NCBI RefSeq assembly: GCF_039908645.1
Contig: NZ_CP150917.1
Location: forward strand, 6,149,001 to 6,213,000
Source: Pseudomonas helvetica
GTDB lineage: Bacteria; Pseudomonadota; Gammaproteobacteria; Pseudomonadales; Pseudomonadaceae
Reading direction: 5' to 3'
Length of the DNA stretch: 64,000 nucleotides
Of the stretch, positions 7,778-15,680 are shown piece by piece. How positions within the stretch are numbered: the first letter of the stretch is position 1; every line of letters begins with the position of its first letter. The position numbers were made by a program, and so were the translations under genes. The notes under the pieces were generated by a model, which saw nothing but the letters and a program-made list of their open reading frames with translations, was not told where the DNA came from and did not search any database.

Positions 7778-7793
7778 CGTCAGATCTGACGAT
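7776..7793. promoter_or_regulatory. 18-bp perfect palindrome containing GATC at the methylase start
   Basis: atcgtcagatctgacgat reads the same on both strands and overlaps the first two bases of the methylase ATG. It contains a GATC inside a BglII-type AGATCT. It may be an operator or a methylation-sensitive autoregulatory site; inference from position and symmetry. Confidence 0.45.
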
Positions 7794-7867
7794 GATGTCA
7801 ATGCGTTCCAGCGCAGTGGCGACCGACGGTTATAAATAATAAAGAGAGGAGAATTAGCGGGCGCCAA

Positions 7868-8222
7868 TAAAGGGTCGGCAGTTGAACCCTGAGCTAAATA
7901 AAGGCTCTATAACGGGGTTACTTCGTCAATCACGCAGTCAAAATGCCATTATCGAACCGCAATTCTGAAGTTGGCTCGTAACCCCGTGCAAAACCAGTAA
8001 TGTTGACCTCTAGAGGTAAACATCCTATAGATAACCGAAAGGAGCCCAGAAACGTAAAGTGATAGCGTTTGGGCATGTTGTATGTATAATCGCCGCGCCT
8101 TCGATATCCAAATGATAGCAAAATGCCATTATTGGAATATTGATCCCCGCTGGTCATTTCCGAACCTACTGCGCCACTCTGACCAGGAGTAAATAGGCGA
8201 GTCGTCGATGAAGGATCATAAG
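7868..8222. other. Intergenic region with direct and inverted repeats
   Basis: No convincing gene. Two exact 14-base copies of caaaatgccattat lie at 7939-7952 and 8119-8132. An inverted pair, cggggtta (7913-7920) and taaccccg (7979-7986), brackets a 58-base loop. The region probably holds divergent promoters for the methylase unit and the gene at 8223, or marks a cargo module boundary. Confidence 0.35.
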
Positions 8223-8426
8223 ATGTGGTTCAAAAGATTTCTTAAGGCCTTGATGCCTACATTTGTCACGATACCGGCCAAAGACTCGAAAGAGGCGGCC
8301 CTGGTAGTGACACGCAATGTCGTACGCTCATACGCACGCGGTAACGTGAATCTTCAATACGGTCGGTACGTGACCTCAGAGCAGCTCGAAGCTCGCAAAC
8401 AAAAGCTTGCTCAACACTCGTTCTGA
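8223..8426 (+). CDS. Small basic hypothetical protein
   Basis: 67 residues from ATG 8223, chosen because AAGGA lies 7 bases upstream; the in-frame ATG at 8208 adds five residues but has a poorer site. The sequence (MWFKRFLKALMPTF then a mixed alpha/beta tail with VVTRNVVRSYARGN) is basic with an amphipathic start. No recognised family. It ends 14 bases before the coiled-coil membrane protein and probably shares a transcript with it. Confidence 0.55.
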   Translation: MWFKRFLKALMPTFVTIPAKDSKEAALVVTRNVVRSYARGNVNLQYGRYVTSEQLEARKQKLAQHSF

Positions 8427-8440
8427 GAAAGACCTACTAC

Positions 8441-9127
8441 GTGACCAATATTACCCCCCTCCCTGAACGCCCAGGGCTAGATCAGCACGCGCTCGCTTTG
8501 GAGCTCGTGCGTCTTTTCCAGCAGGCCGAAGAAAAAATCAAACTGGTTGAAAAGCTCAGCCAGGAGCTGTCGATCCCAGCAATCAACGAGCTGCGGTATG
8601 CGGGTTATCACATGACCCAATACCTCAGCGGCAATGCTGATGCAGAGACAGAGCTGACGAAGGCTCAAAACCATTGCAAGCGGGCAATCTATGACGCCGT
8701 AGAGGCTGGGGTCACCCGACAGCTGGAACTGATCAAACAGTTTCAGGATGACTTCAGACTCATCTCTCTCAGCGAAGCCATTCCTGGCTACAAAGACATC
8801 CAGAAGCAAATCAAAGGTGCTCGCGATCTGATTTTGACGCCGCGAGACAGCAAGCAAGATCGAGCCGAGTACTATGAACAGTGCTCGACCCATCTGGAAA
8901 ACCTTCGAGTCGCCCATGATGACCTTGAGCTGTACCGCGAAGACCTGCTCAAGCGACTGAAACGCTCCAATCGTGATAACCGGCTCTTGCTGGCGACGCT
9001 GATCGCAACCGTGATCGGCGCAACTTTTACGGTTCTGAGCTTCTACAAACCTCAGTCCGACATACCTACAGCCCCACCTGTAGATATGGCCAGCGCTGCC
9101 GTGCCTACGCCGCAAGCAGCCAAGTAA
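8441..9127 (+). CDS. Coiled-coil protein with a C-terminal membrane anchor
   Basis: 228 residues from GTG 8441. Most of the protein is long charged helices (for example ELVRLFQQAEEKIKLVEKL and NLRVAHDDLELYREDLLKRL), compatible with a coiled coil. One hydrophobic segment near residues 187-208 (LLLATLIATVIGATFTVLSF) precedes a short Pro/Ala-rich tail. A cytoplasmic coiled coil anchored by one helix fits best. Tail-anchored proteins of this sort are sometimes membrane effectors in defence modules, but no partner enzyme is evident here except the small gene directly upstream. Family not recognised. Confidence 0.65.
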   Translation: MTNITPLPERPGLDQHALALELVRLFQQAEEKIKLVEKLSQELSIPAINELRYAGYHMTQYLSGNADAETELTKAQNHCKRAIYDAVEAGVTRQLELIKQFQDDFRLISLSEAIPGYKDIQKQIKGARDLILTPRDSKQDRAEYYEQCSTHLENLRVAHDDLELYREDLLKRLKRSNRDNRLLLATLIATVIGATFTVLSFYKPQSDIPTAPPVDMASAAVPTPQAAK

Positions 9128-9564
9128 CTCTCGCAACGTTCGAGCATCAAGCAAAAGGGCTACCACCGTAGCCTTTTGACAACCCGGACCAACGCTCCCA
9201 TCATCGACCTCGATAGAGACTGTTGTCTTCTTGCACGCCTGCTGGCAAATGCGAGAGCCGCTGCTCACCTCTTGAGAAAGCCCCCCCTCAGATGAATCTC
9301 GCGCGACTTGCACAACTGGTCGGCGGATAGTGTGCGACTGGACGATACTCGACCTGGAAACGACCAGTGACGAACTGGAGGCACTTCACGCCCGAGGCTT
9401 GGAACCAAAAGGGCGGCGACCGACGGTGGGAAATGAAACTAGGTTCAGGGCAAGCCCAGCCTGACCCGGTATTAATCTCGTTTCCAACCCGCTCGCCATC
9501 GTGCAGAGGGTGCCCGATCCGAACATAATCAATCCACTCAGGTTATGAGTCAGAGCTGCCAATC
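9128..9564. other. Gene-poor stretch holding a decayed gene copy
   Basis: Besides the broken DUF6957-like copy at 9251-9405, nothing else is convincing in this 437-base gap. The last part runs into the upstream region of the gene at 9565. Confidence 0.5.
9251..9405 (+). pseudogene. Broken copy of the DUF6957-like gene
   Basis: This stretch closely matches 10230-10466, including the leader just before the ATG. It keeps MNLARLAQLV, then runs into a stop after about 12 codons. Relative to the intact copy, roughly 80 bases in the middle are missing. Similarity resumes at tgtgcgactggacgatactc and fades near 9405. It lies upstream of the antitoxin-like gene, while the intact copy lies downstream of it, pointing to a tandem duplication followed by decay. 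Confidence 0.75.
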
Positions 9565-10203
9565 ATGAACGAATGTGAGAAATTCGAGGTTCAGTTGCAC
9601 GATGCCGGGGACGGTAGCGGCGACGTATTCATACCGCTCACGGCTGACATCCTCAATCGCACGGGTATGGCCATCGGCGACGTTTTGACCCTTGAAGTGG
9701 TCGATGGTGTAGCAGAGCTCCACGGTGCCATCGAGCAGCCTACTCGCGCCCACCTCACGAACAGGCTTCAACGTGAGGAGATTCAAGGCGACTACCGCAG
9801 ACGCCTGACCGGCTATCTACAGGTACCCATTGATACATCCGATCAAGCGCTCCATGAGCTGATTGAAGCCGGCTTTACTGCGTCTCTCATGCAAAAGCTC
9901 TGCCTTCAAGACACGATTCAACCTCGGCAACGAGACGCCATCATCTCAGCGCGGGCACTTTCAATCCGACTGTCGAAGAATCAGCGATTGAGCTTGGATG
10001 AGAGCGATAGACTGTTCCGGATTACACATATCATCGCGATGGCAGAAGCAATCTTTGGCGATACCAGCAAGGCCAAGCAATGGCTATCCAAACCGAAGGC
10101 CCATCTTTCCGGCAAAAGCCCCAATGAACTCGTTTTGACCACACCCGGTACGCATCGGGTTGAGGAAATGCTCATTCAGGTGTCAGAGGGTTTTTACAGT
10201 TGA
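9565..10203 (+). CDS. Antitoxin-type protein: AbrB/MazE-like N-terminus plus Xre/MbcA/ParS-like C-terminus
   Basis: 212 residues. Residues about 5-52 (GDGSGDVFIPLTADILNRTG..IGDVLTLEVVDG) resemble a MazE/AbrB swapped-hairpin DNA-binding domain. Residues about 90-200 have the helical pattern of the Xre/MbcA/ParS (DUF2384-type) toxin-binding domain, with LSLDESDRLFRITHIIAMAEAIFGD, WL..P...L.GKSPNEL, and a C-terminal helix. Proteins of this type normally neutralise a RES-domain toxin encoded directly downstream. Here the next gene is only 131 residues and has no RES signature, so the pairing is unclear. The combination of AbrB and MbcA/ParS parts in one protein is less common than Xre-HTH plus DUF2384. 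Confidence 0.65.
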   Translation: MNECEKFEVQLHDAGDGSGDVFIPLTADILNRTGMAIGDVLTLEVVDGVAELHGAIEQPTRAHLTNRLQREEIQGDYRRRLTGYLQVPIDTSDQALHELIEAGFTASLMQKLCLQDTIQPRQRDAIISARALSIRLSKNQRLSLDESDRLFRITHIIAMAEAIFGDTSKAKQWLSKPKAHLSGKSPNELVLTTPGTHRVEEMLIQVSEGFYS

Positions 10204-10269
10204 AAAGGTTTCTGAGTCAGCAGGCATGCGCGAGCGCCGCTATTCACTTCTTCAAAAAGGTCCCCTCAG

Positions 10270-10665
10270 ATGAATCTTGCACGACTTGCACAACTGGTCG
10301 ACGGACACGGTGAACCCGTGAACGGTTGTGATTTGCCACCCGATGATGCACAGGCGTTGGCGCACACCAGATTCCCAAATCTCTCGACTTGCCTTGTGCG
10401 CGACTGGACGATACTCGACCTGGAAACGACCAGTGACGAAATGGAGGCACTTCGCGACCGAGGCCTGGAGCCGGTGATGGTCTATGCGTTAAACGTTGTG
10501 TTCGATAGCCGGGGACGCTTCAACGCTGGCGACTGGGTCCGCAGCTCGTTCCAATTGAGCTTCGAGGACAATGGCTTCTTCCTCACTAAAAACACGCTGT
10601 ACGTGCTGCTCGGGAAAGGTGCGAGACAGAGAATCACCGTCAGTGACCTGATCAGTCTTCAATAG
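10270..10665 (+). CDS. DUF6957-like hypothetical protein
   Basis: 131 residues. The core (LVRDWTILDLETTSDEMEALRDRG, then VFDSRGRFNAGDWVRSSF and FEDNGFFLTKNTLYVLLG) matches what I remember of DUF6957, a small family of pseudomonad proteins of unknown function. It lies 66 bases after the antitoxin-like gene, and a decayed copy lies on that gene's other side. A toxin role is conceivable from position but no catalytic residues stand out. No signal peptide or membrane segment. Confidence 0.6.
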   Translation: MNLARLAQLVDGHGEPVNGCDLPPDDAQALAHTRFPNLSTCLVRDWTILDLETTSDEMEALRDRGLEPVMVYALNVVFDSRGRFNAGDWVRSSFQLSFEDNGFFLTKNTLYVLLGKGARQRITVSDLISLQ

Positions 10666-10822
10666 CCGTGATCTGCCCGCCACATCGGTGGTACTCCCCT
10701 CAGGCAGCGCGCTCGACACCCATTTCATTCTGATCTGATAGCGGACTCCCAAGGCCCGCTTCGGTATGTCTTTCACGATCGTCGGGTCGCTGACAAGCAG
10801 CCGCAAATAACGCCTTGAACGA

Positions 10823-10852
10823 ATGTCAGATATAGTATGCAATATCTGACAT
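10823..10852 (+). promoter_or_regulatory. 11-bp perfect inverted-repeat operator upstream of the AbiEi-type gene
   Basis: atgtcagatat (10823-10833) and atatctgacat (10842-10852) are perfect inverted arms separated by 8 bases, ending 20 bases before ATG 10873. A TTGAAC box lies just upstream (10815-10820). AbiEi-type antitoxins are known to autoregulate by binding inverted repeats in their promoters, which fits this site. Confidence 0.65.
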
Positions 10853-10872
10853 AGCTTTCAGTGAGTCTATCG

Positions 10873-11514
10873 ATGCCTTCCCTACCTGTAGCGATTCTGG
10901 AAAAAAGTCTGGCTGTCCCTAAAGGCCACGTTCTAAGCCCCAAGGAGTTTTTGCACTTGGGTAGCCGGGCCGCAGTGGATCAGGCGTTTTCACGCCTGGC
11001 TAAAGCGGGAAGCCTGTTACGCGTCGCTCGGGGCATCTACGTTGCTTGCGCTCGGGGACAAGACGATACCCAAGCTCCGAAGGTAGAAGCTGTCGCACTG
11101 TCCATCGTTGCACAGGGGAAGGTCGTGATCACAGGCTGTGGTGCTGTTGCGGCCAAATCATTTGGGCTGATTTCGCAGGCCCCGGACGAAGTGACTTTTC
11201 TCACGACAGGCCGTAGCAAACAGCTGACCGTGGGCTCGACCAGGGCCTCACTGCAACATGTGCCTTACTGGATGCTGGCATTAGGAAGGTCCAGAGCCGG
11301 CGATGCCGTCAGGGCAATGGCGTGGATGGGCGCAGAGCGTGCTGAAAAGACTGCATCGCAGCTTCACAGCCAGCTTTCAGACGCCCAATGGGAGGCTCTT
11401 TCTGCTGTTCGGGCTAGTCTACCCACCTGGATGGCTATTGCAGTGAGCAAGGCTGGCATCTACGGTGAACCACGCAATGGAGGCTGCGCTACTGACCAAC
11501 GGCCACGCATTTAA
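10873..11514 (+). CDS. AbiEi-family (DUF6088-like) type IV antitoxin-type protein
   Basis: 213 residues from ATG 10873 (GTG 10861 is an in-frame alternative). The N-terminal winged helix is clear: GHVLSPKEFLHLGSRAAVDQAFSRLAKAGSLLRVARGIYVA. It is followed by the family's 'V.ALS..A....V.ITGCGAVAAKSFGLISQAP' segment and a C-terminal helical part ending near SLPTWMAIAVSK. AbiEi is the transcriptional-repressor antitoxin of the AbiE abortive-infection system, whose partner AbiEii is a nucleotidyltransferase toxin. No AbiEii is encoded nearby; the next gene is an AAA ATPase 66 bases downstream. It may be an orphan, or may control the ATPase-subtilase pair. Confidence 0.75.
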   Translation: MPSLPVAILEKSLAVPKGHVLSPKEFLHLGSRAAVDQAFSRLAKAGSLLRVARGIYVACARGQDDTQAPKVEAVALSIVAQGKVVITGCGAVAAKSFGLISQAPDEVTFLTTGRSKQLTVGSTRASLQHVPYWMLALGRSRAGDAVRAMAWMGAERAEKTASQLHSQLSDAQWEALSAVRASLPTWMAIAVSKAGIYGEPRNGGCATDQRPRI

Positions 11515-11580
11515 CGGCGTACTTAAGGGTATCGACAGGTCATAGCGATTAAACTAACGGGATGAAAAAGGTAGAGAACC

Positions 11581-12567
11581 ATGGCTAGCGGCGAGCATTT
11601 AAAGGCGCTTTTGCGCTCACACATCAAAGGAGATGACAGTCATTTCCTTGCCGTTGCTATGCAGATGGCCGCACACGAAGCCAAGCAAGGACACGGAAAG
11701 CTTGCTGAGGATCTACGAACCCTGATTGATTCTGCCCAGTCCAAGCGAAAGCCGCTGTCGTCTGGCCCGGTTCCCATTGGCCAGCCCCGAGGCGAATTGA
11801 GCAATCTGCTCTCCGTTGCGCTTCCTCAAACACGCTTCTCTGAAATGATCTTGGACGACGCCACCCACGGCCGGCTCGCCCGCATTATCAGCGAACAGCG
11901 CAATTTCGAAAAAATACGTGCACACGGTCTTTCGCCCCGCCGCAAGTTGCTTTTGGTCGGCCCACCCGGAACGGGCAAGACCATGACCGCTTCAGCTTTG
12001 GCCGGAGAGCTCGGTATCCCGCTGTACATCGTTCGCCTTGATAGCCTGATTACCAAGTTCATGGGTGAAACTGCGGCCAAGCTTCGGCAGGTGTTCGACG
12101 CCATTAGAGACACTCGGGGCATCTACTTCTTCGACGAATTCGACGCGATCGGATCTCAGCGTGGCCTGGCCAATGACGTCGGTGAGATTCGTCGTGTGCT
12201 CAACAGCTTTCTTCAGATGATTGAGCAGGATCAGTCCAACAGCTTGATCATTGCTGCCACGAACCATCCAGAAATTCTCGACTATGCCTTGTTCCGACGC
12301 TTTGATGATGTTATCGAATATGGGCTGCCCAACCCGGAACAGATTCGTGACGTGCTGAAAAACCGGCTCGTAAACTTTTCAAAATCGATTAAAAACTGGG
12401 AAGAGCTCACCACAGTAGCAAGTGGCCTGAGCTACGCAGAGCTGGTACGGGCAGCAGATGACGCGATTAAAGACGCGATCATTCATGATCGTGGTGCGGT
12501 AGACGCTAGGGACGTGGCAAAGCATCTTGAAGAGCGTAAAGCTTTCCACGGAAGACAACGATTATAA
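11581..12567 (+). CDS. AAA+ ATPase partnered with a subtilase
   Basis: 328 residues. Walker A GPPGTGKT is at 127-134 and Walker B IYFFDEFDAIG spans 181-191. An Asn sensor follows (AATNHPEILDYALFRRFDDV), with paired arginines in 'FRRF'. The N-terminal 100 residues are a helical adaptor. This is the FtsH/Cdc48-like AAA clade, not a DnaA or MoxR type. The subtilase gene starts 17 bases after its stop, so the two should be co-translated. Such ATPase-subtilase pairs recur in accessory islands, where the ATPase presumably delivers or activates the protease; the target is unknown. Confidence 0.85.
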   Translation: MASGEHLKALLRSHIKGDDSHFLAVAMQMAAHEAKQGHGKLAEDLRTLIDSAQSKRKPLSSGPVPIGQPRGELSNLLSVALPQTRFSEMILDDATHGRLARIISEQRNFEKIRAHGLSPRRKLLLVGPPGTGKTMTASALAGELGIPLYIVRLDSLITKFMGETAAKLRQVFDAIRDTRGIYFFDEFDAIGSQRGLANDVGEIRRVLNSFLQMIEQDQSNSLIIAATNHPEILDYALFRRFDDVIEYGLPNPEQIRDVLKNRLVNFSKSIKNWEELTTVASGLSYAELVRAADDAIKDAIIHDRGAVDARDVAKHLEERKAFHGRQRL

Positions 12568-12584
12568 GCCGGTAGAGCTTTTCG

Positions 12585-15083
12585 ATGACGGAACCAAACG
12601 CAGGGCAGCGACGACACTTTCATCTACAACGTACAGGGCGGCCGGAACGATACCAATCGACGGCATCTCCCACCCGAGATCCCGTTTTTCCGCCTCGCGA
12701 CAAAACAAGGCATGGTGAGCGGCTGCTCGGACAACTGGAACACTTCAGAACACGAATGGCGCAAGCCGTTCAACTGCAACGCTCTCAAGGTCAGGACGGC
12801 GGCTTTGGCTTGCAGCTTGAGTTTGTAAGTGAGCCTGGCTTTGAACTGGCATTTGAAGGACTGGCCCGAGGTCAGCAACGAATTGAGTTGTTGAATGTGC
12901 GTTACGACGGGGCGACCCAAACTCACTTTGCGACGGTTTTCGTTCCCGACGGAAAACTAAGTGCGTTTGAAGGATTGGTCACGCAGTACATGCACGTAAA
13001 CACCAGTAAAGGTGTTCCTCGAAATACCCCCCTTTTAAACCCCATCCTTGAAATTCGAACAGCGACTTTCAGTGCCCTATGGACTGATAGCCAAGACGCT
13101 CTGCCCAGCAATCCTGATCAGCCGATTTGGTGGGAATTCTGGTTGCCTGTCCGCGATAACCAAGCCGCTGTACTGCAGCGATTCCGAACGATCGCGGGAG
13201 TGCTTGAGTTCCAAGTATCGACAGATGCGTTGACCTTCCCAGAGCGAACAGTCGTCAACGTCTTCGGCACCCAAACAGCGATCACCGCGTCAATGGCACT
13301 GCTCAACGAGGTTGCAGAGATTCGCCGCGCCAAGGAAACAGCGGAATTCTTCGATGCGCTGACACCAACGGAGCAGCGCGAATGGGCAGATGATCTGCTC
13401 GGGCGTACTTCAGGCGGGGATGACAACAGCGTTCGTATTTGCCTGATCGATACCGGCGTGAACCACGGCCATCCCCTGCTGGCCAACCACATTGCAATGG
13501 CGGACTTGCATACCGTTGATGCCGAGTGGGGAGTTCAAGATGATGTAGGCCATGGCACCGGTCTGGCCGGGGTCGCCCTCTACGGCGATCTGGTTGATCC
13601 ACTGTCAGCACCAGGCCCAGTGAGCATTTCCCACCGCATCGAGTCCGTGAAGCTGCTACCGAGCGCGAGAGGCTACCAGCGCGAGACATACGGTTCGTTG
13701 ACGATGAATGCGGTAGCGCGGCCAGAAATTATTCAGCCCGACAAGCAACGCGTTTTCAGCATGGCGATTACAAGCCTCGATGACCGTGACAGAGGCCGGC
13801 CTTCGGCTTGGTCAGCAGCCGTGGATCTTCTGACCTCAGACGCTCTGGGCGGGCGGACACAGCCACGTCTGATGATCGTCTCTGCGGGAAATGCCGATAC
13901 GGAGAAATACGCCAATTACCCCTTCAGCAATCAGACTGACGGTATTCATGATCCGGGCCAGTCATGGAACGCGATATGCGTGGGGGCGTATACCCAGAAA
14001 GTCACGCTGGATCCCGTCGTTGCTGGAGAGTCTGTTCTTGCCACCAATGGCAGTCTCAGCCCTTACAGCACGACATCTTGTACCTGGACGAGGACGCCGT
14101 GGCCGTTGAAACCAGATGTCGTCTTCGAGGGTGGCAACCTGGTTCAGGACGCCTACGGCATTTTCAGCCATACCTCGCTTTCACTACTGACTACGTCACA
14201 CGAGCCGCAGCAGCGCCTGTTCACTACCACGTGGGCGACCAGCGCCGCCTCGGCACTCGCGTCTCGCATGGCCGCGCAAATTTCTTCGGCCTACCCCCAA
14301 CTCTGGCCGGAAACGGTACGTGCGCTAGTGGTGCACTCCGCCGAGTGGACAGAGCGGATGAAGGCCGAGTTTCTGGCCGGCGACTCAAAGGCCGACTATG
14401 AAGCCCTGGTTCGCACCTGTGGTTTCGGTGTTCCCGATATTGGTCGGGCACTGTGGAGCGCATCCAACTCTTTGACCCTGGTAGTGGAGGATTCTCTTCG
14501 CCCGTTCACCCGACAGGGATCTAAACCGGCAACCGCCCGTGACATGCATCTTCACCTACTTCCCTGGCCTCAGCAGGAGTTGCTGAACCTCGGCAACGAG
14601 GACGTCGAGATGCGCGTCACCCTGTCTTATTTTGTTGAGCCGAATCCAGGTGTCGCAGAACGCGGGCTCAAAGGGCGCTATCGATATGAATCTCATGGGC
14701 TGCGCTTTGAGGTCAGCCGGTCTGGCGAGGATGCAACAGTGTTCCGTCAACGGATCAACAGACGTGCCCGAGAGGAAGATGACGATGACACCCCTTACCT
14801 CAGCAGCCCCTCGGACACACGCTGGCTGATAGGTACACGTGGTCGGCATAAAGGATCTCTGCACTCTGACATCTGGCGCGGACCGGCTTCCGATCTGGCG
14901 GGGTTGGGGATGATCGGGATTTACCCTGCGCCAGGGTGGTGGAAAACCTTGGTCAAACAGCAGCGCTTCAATGATGAAGTGAGGTACAGCCTGGTTGTGT
15001 CGATAAAGACACAGCAGACTGAAGTAGACCTCTACAACGCTGTCGATGTGGCAATCGCCAACGCTGCAGCAATCGTGACGTGA
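12585..15083 (+). CDS. S8 family (subtilisin-like) serine protease, AAA-associated
   Basis: 832 residues. The catalytic triad is complete: Asp289 in CLIDTGVNHGHPLL, His323 in VGHGTGLAG, Ser553 in WATSAASALASRMAA, with oxyanion Asn436 in SAGNAD. Residues 1-280 are a large N-terminal region without a secretion signal, so the protease is probably cytoplasmic. About 270 residues follow the catalytic serine, including a beta-rich part and an acidic EEDDDD stretch near 727. The ATG 12585 has GGTAGAG upstream. Pairing with the AAA ATPase suggests a regulated intracellular protease, plausibly triggered by phage or stress signals (inference). Confidence 0.88.
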   Translation: MTEPNAGQRRHFHLQRTGRPERYQSTASPTRDPVFPPRDKTRHGERLLGQLEHFRTRMAQAVQLQRSQGQDGGFGLQLEFVSEPGFELAFEGLARGQQRIELLNVRYDGATQTHFATVFVPDGKLSAFEGLVTQYMHVNTSKGVPRNTPLLNPILEIRTATFSALWTDSQDALPSNPDQPIWWEFWLPVRDNQAAVLQRFRTIAGVLEFQVSTDALTFPERTVVNVFGTQTAITASMALLNEVAEIRRAKETAEFFDALTPTEQREWADDLLGRTSGGDDNSVRICLIDTGVNHGHPLLANHIAMADLHTVDAEWGVQDDVGHGTGLAGVALYGDLVDPLSAPGPVSISHRIESVKLLPSARGYQRETYGSLTMNAVARPEIIQPDKQRVFSMAITSLDDRDRGRPSAWSAAVDLLTSDALGGRTQPRLMIVSAGNADTEKYANYPFSNQTDGIHDPGQSWNAICVGAYTQKVTLDPVVAGESVLATNGSLSPYSTTSCTWTRTPWPLKPDVVFEGGNLVQDAYGIFSHTSLSLLTTSHEPQQRLFTTTWATSAASALASRMAAQISSAYPQLWPETVRALVVHSAEWTERMKAEFLAGDSKADYEALVRTCGFGVPDIGRALWSASNSLTLVVEDSLRPFTRQGSKPATARDMHLHLLPWPQQELLNLGNEDVEMRVTLSYFVEPNPGVAERGLKGRYRYESHGLRFEVSRSGEDATVFRQRINRRAREEDDDDTPYLSSPSDTRWLIGTRGRHKGSLHSDIWRGPASDLAGLGMIGIYPAPGWWKTLVKQQRFNDEVRYSLVVSIKTQQTEVDLYNAVDVAIANAAAIVT

Positions 15084-15214
15084 GCAAGGCGCCCTCGCCC
15101 TACGTGCGTAGTAGTGAGAGCTGAAGGGGCATCCAGGACCTTTCAGCTCAATCATGCAGAGAAAGCAGAAATGCTCGGCGACAACAGGCCGGCGATCACT
15201 GAGGATGATGAGAT

Positions 15215-15604
15215 ATGGAAGAAACGCTTGAGGCGCAGACCGACGATAAGCGGCGAGCGTGGAGTTACAACGGTGCAATAGAGGCAGGTTTCGATCCTAA
15301 ATCCTATTCTTGGGCAGATGTCCCGACGGGAACGTGGCTTGCTCGCCTCGACTTCAAAATATGGTCAAACAAGACATCCGCCGGCTCTCTTGGCTGTTAT
15401 TTCACATCACTTGCTGATGGCCGCCAGTATCAGCTCTCTGCCTTCCGTCCGTATCGGTCCACCTCACGATGCTACTCACCGACAGATGACGGCATCGACT
15501 TTTCGCGCCCAGGACTCGATGGGCAGATTTTTCAGCTAGAGGTCGGCAAGGCTGCAAACGGGAAAATCAAATGGCTTTCGGCGAAGTTCGAGAAAGACCT
15601 TTGA
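15215..15604 (+). CDS. Hypothetical protein, 129 residues
   Basis: Starts at ATG 15215 after a GAGGATGATGAG segment. The protein has a charged N-terminus, then a Trp/Tyr-rich beta-type pattern (YSWADVPTGTWLARLDFKIW, GCYFTSLADGRQYQLSAF) and ends in KWLSAKFEKDL. No family recognised, no membrane segment. It lies between the subtilase (131 bases away) and the large gene at 15681, in the same orientation as both. Confidence 0.6.
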   Translation: MEETLEAQTDDKRRAWSYNGAIEAGFDPKSYSWADVPTGTWLARLDFKIWSNKTSAGSLGCYFTSLADGRQYQLSAFRPYRSTSRCYSPTDDGIDFSRPGLDGQIFQLEVGKAANGKIKWLSAKFEKDL

Positions 15605-15680
15605 CGCAGGCGGAATCGATAGCATTTCGACCGTAATGCAATGAAAGAGGCACCTTAACAGATGGCACAACGATATTGCC

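Noticed and set aside
7930..8157. Small minus-strand gene of 75 codons
   Set aside because: No ribosome site, unnatural composition, and it spans the direct repeats of an intergenic region.
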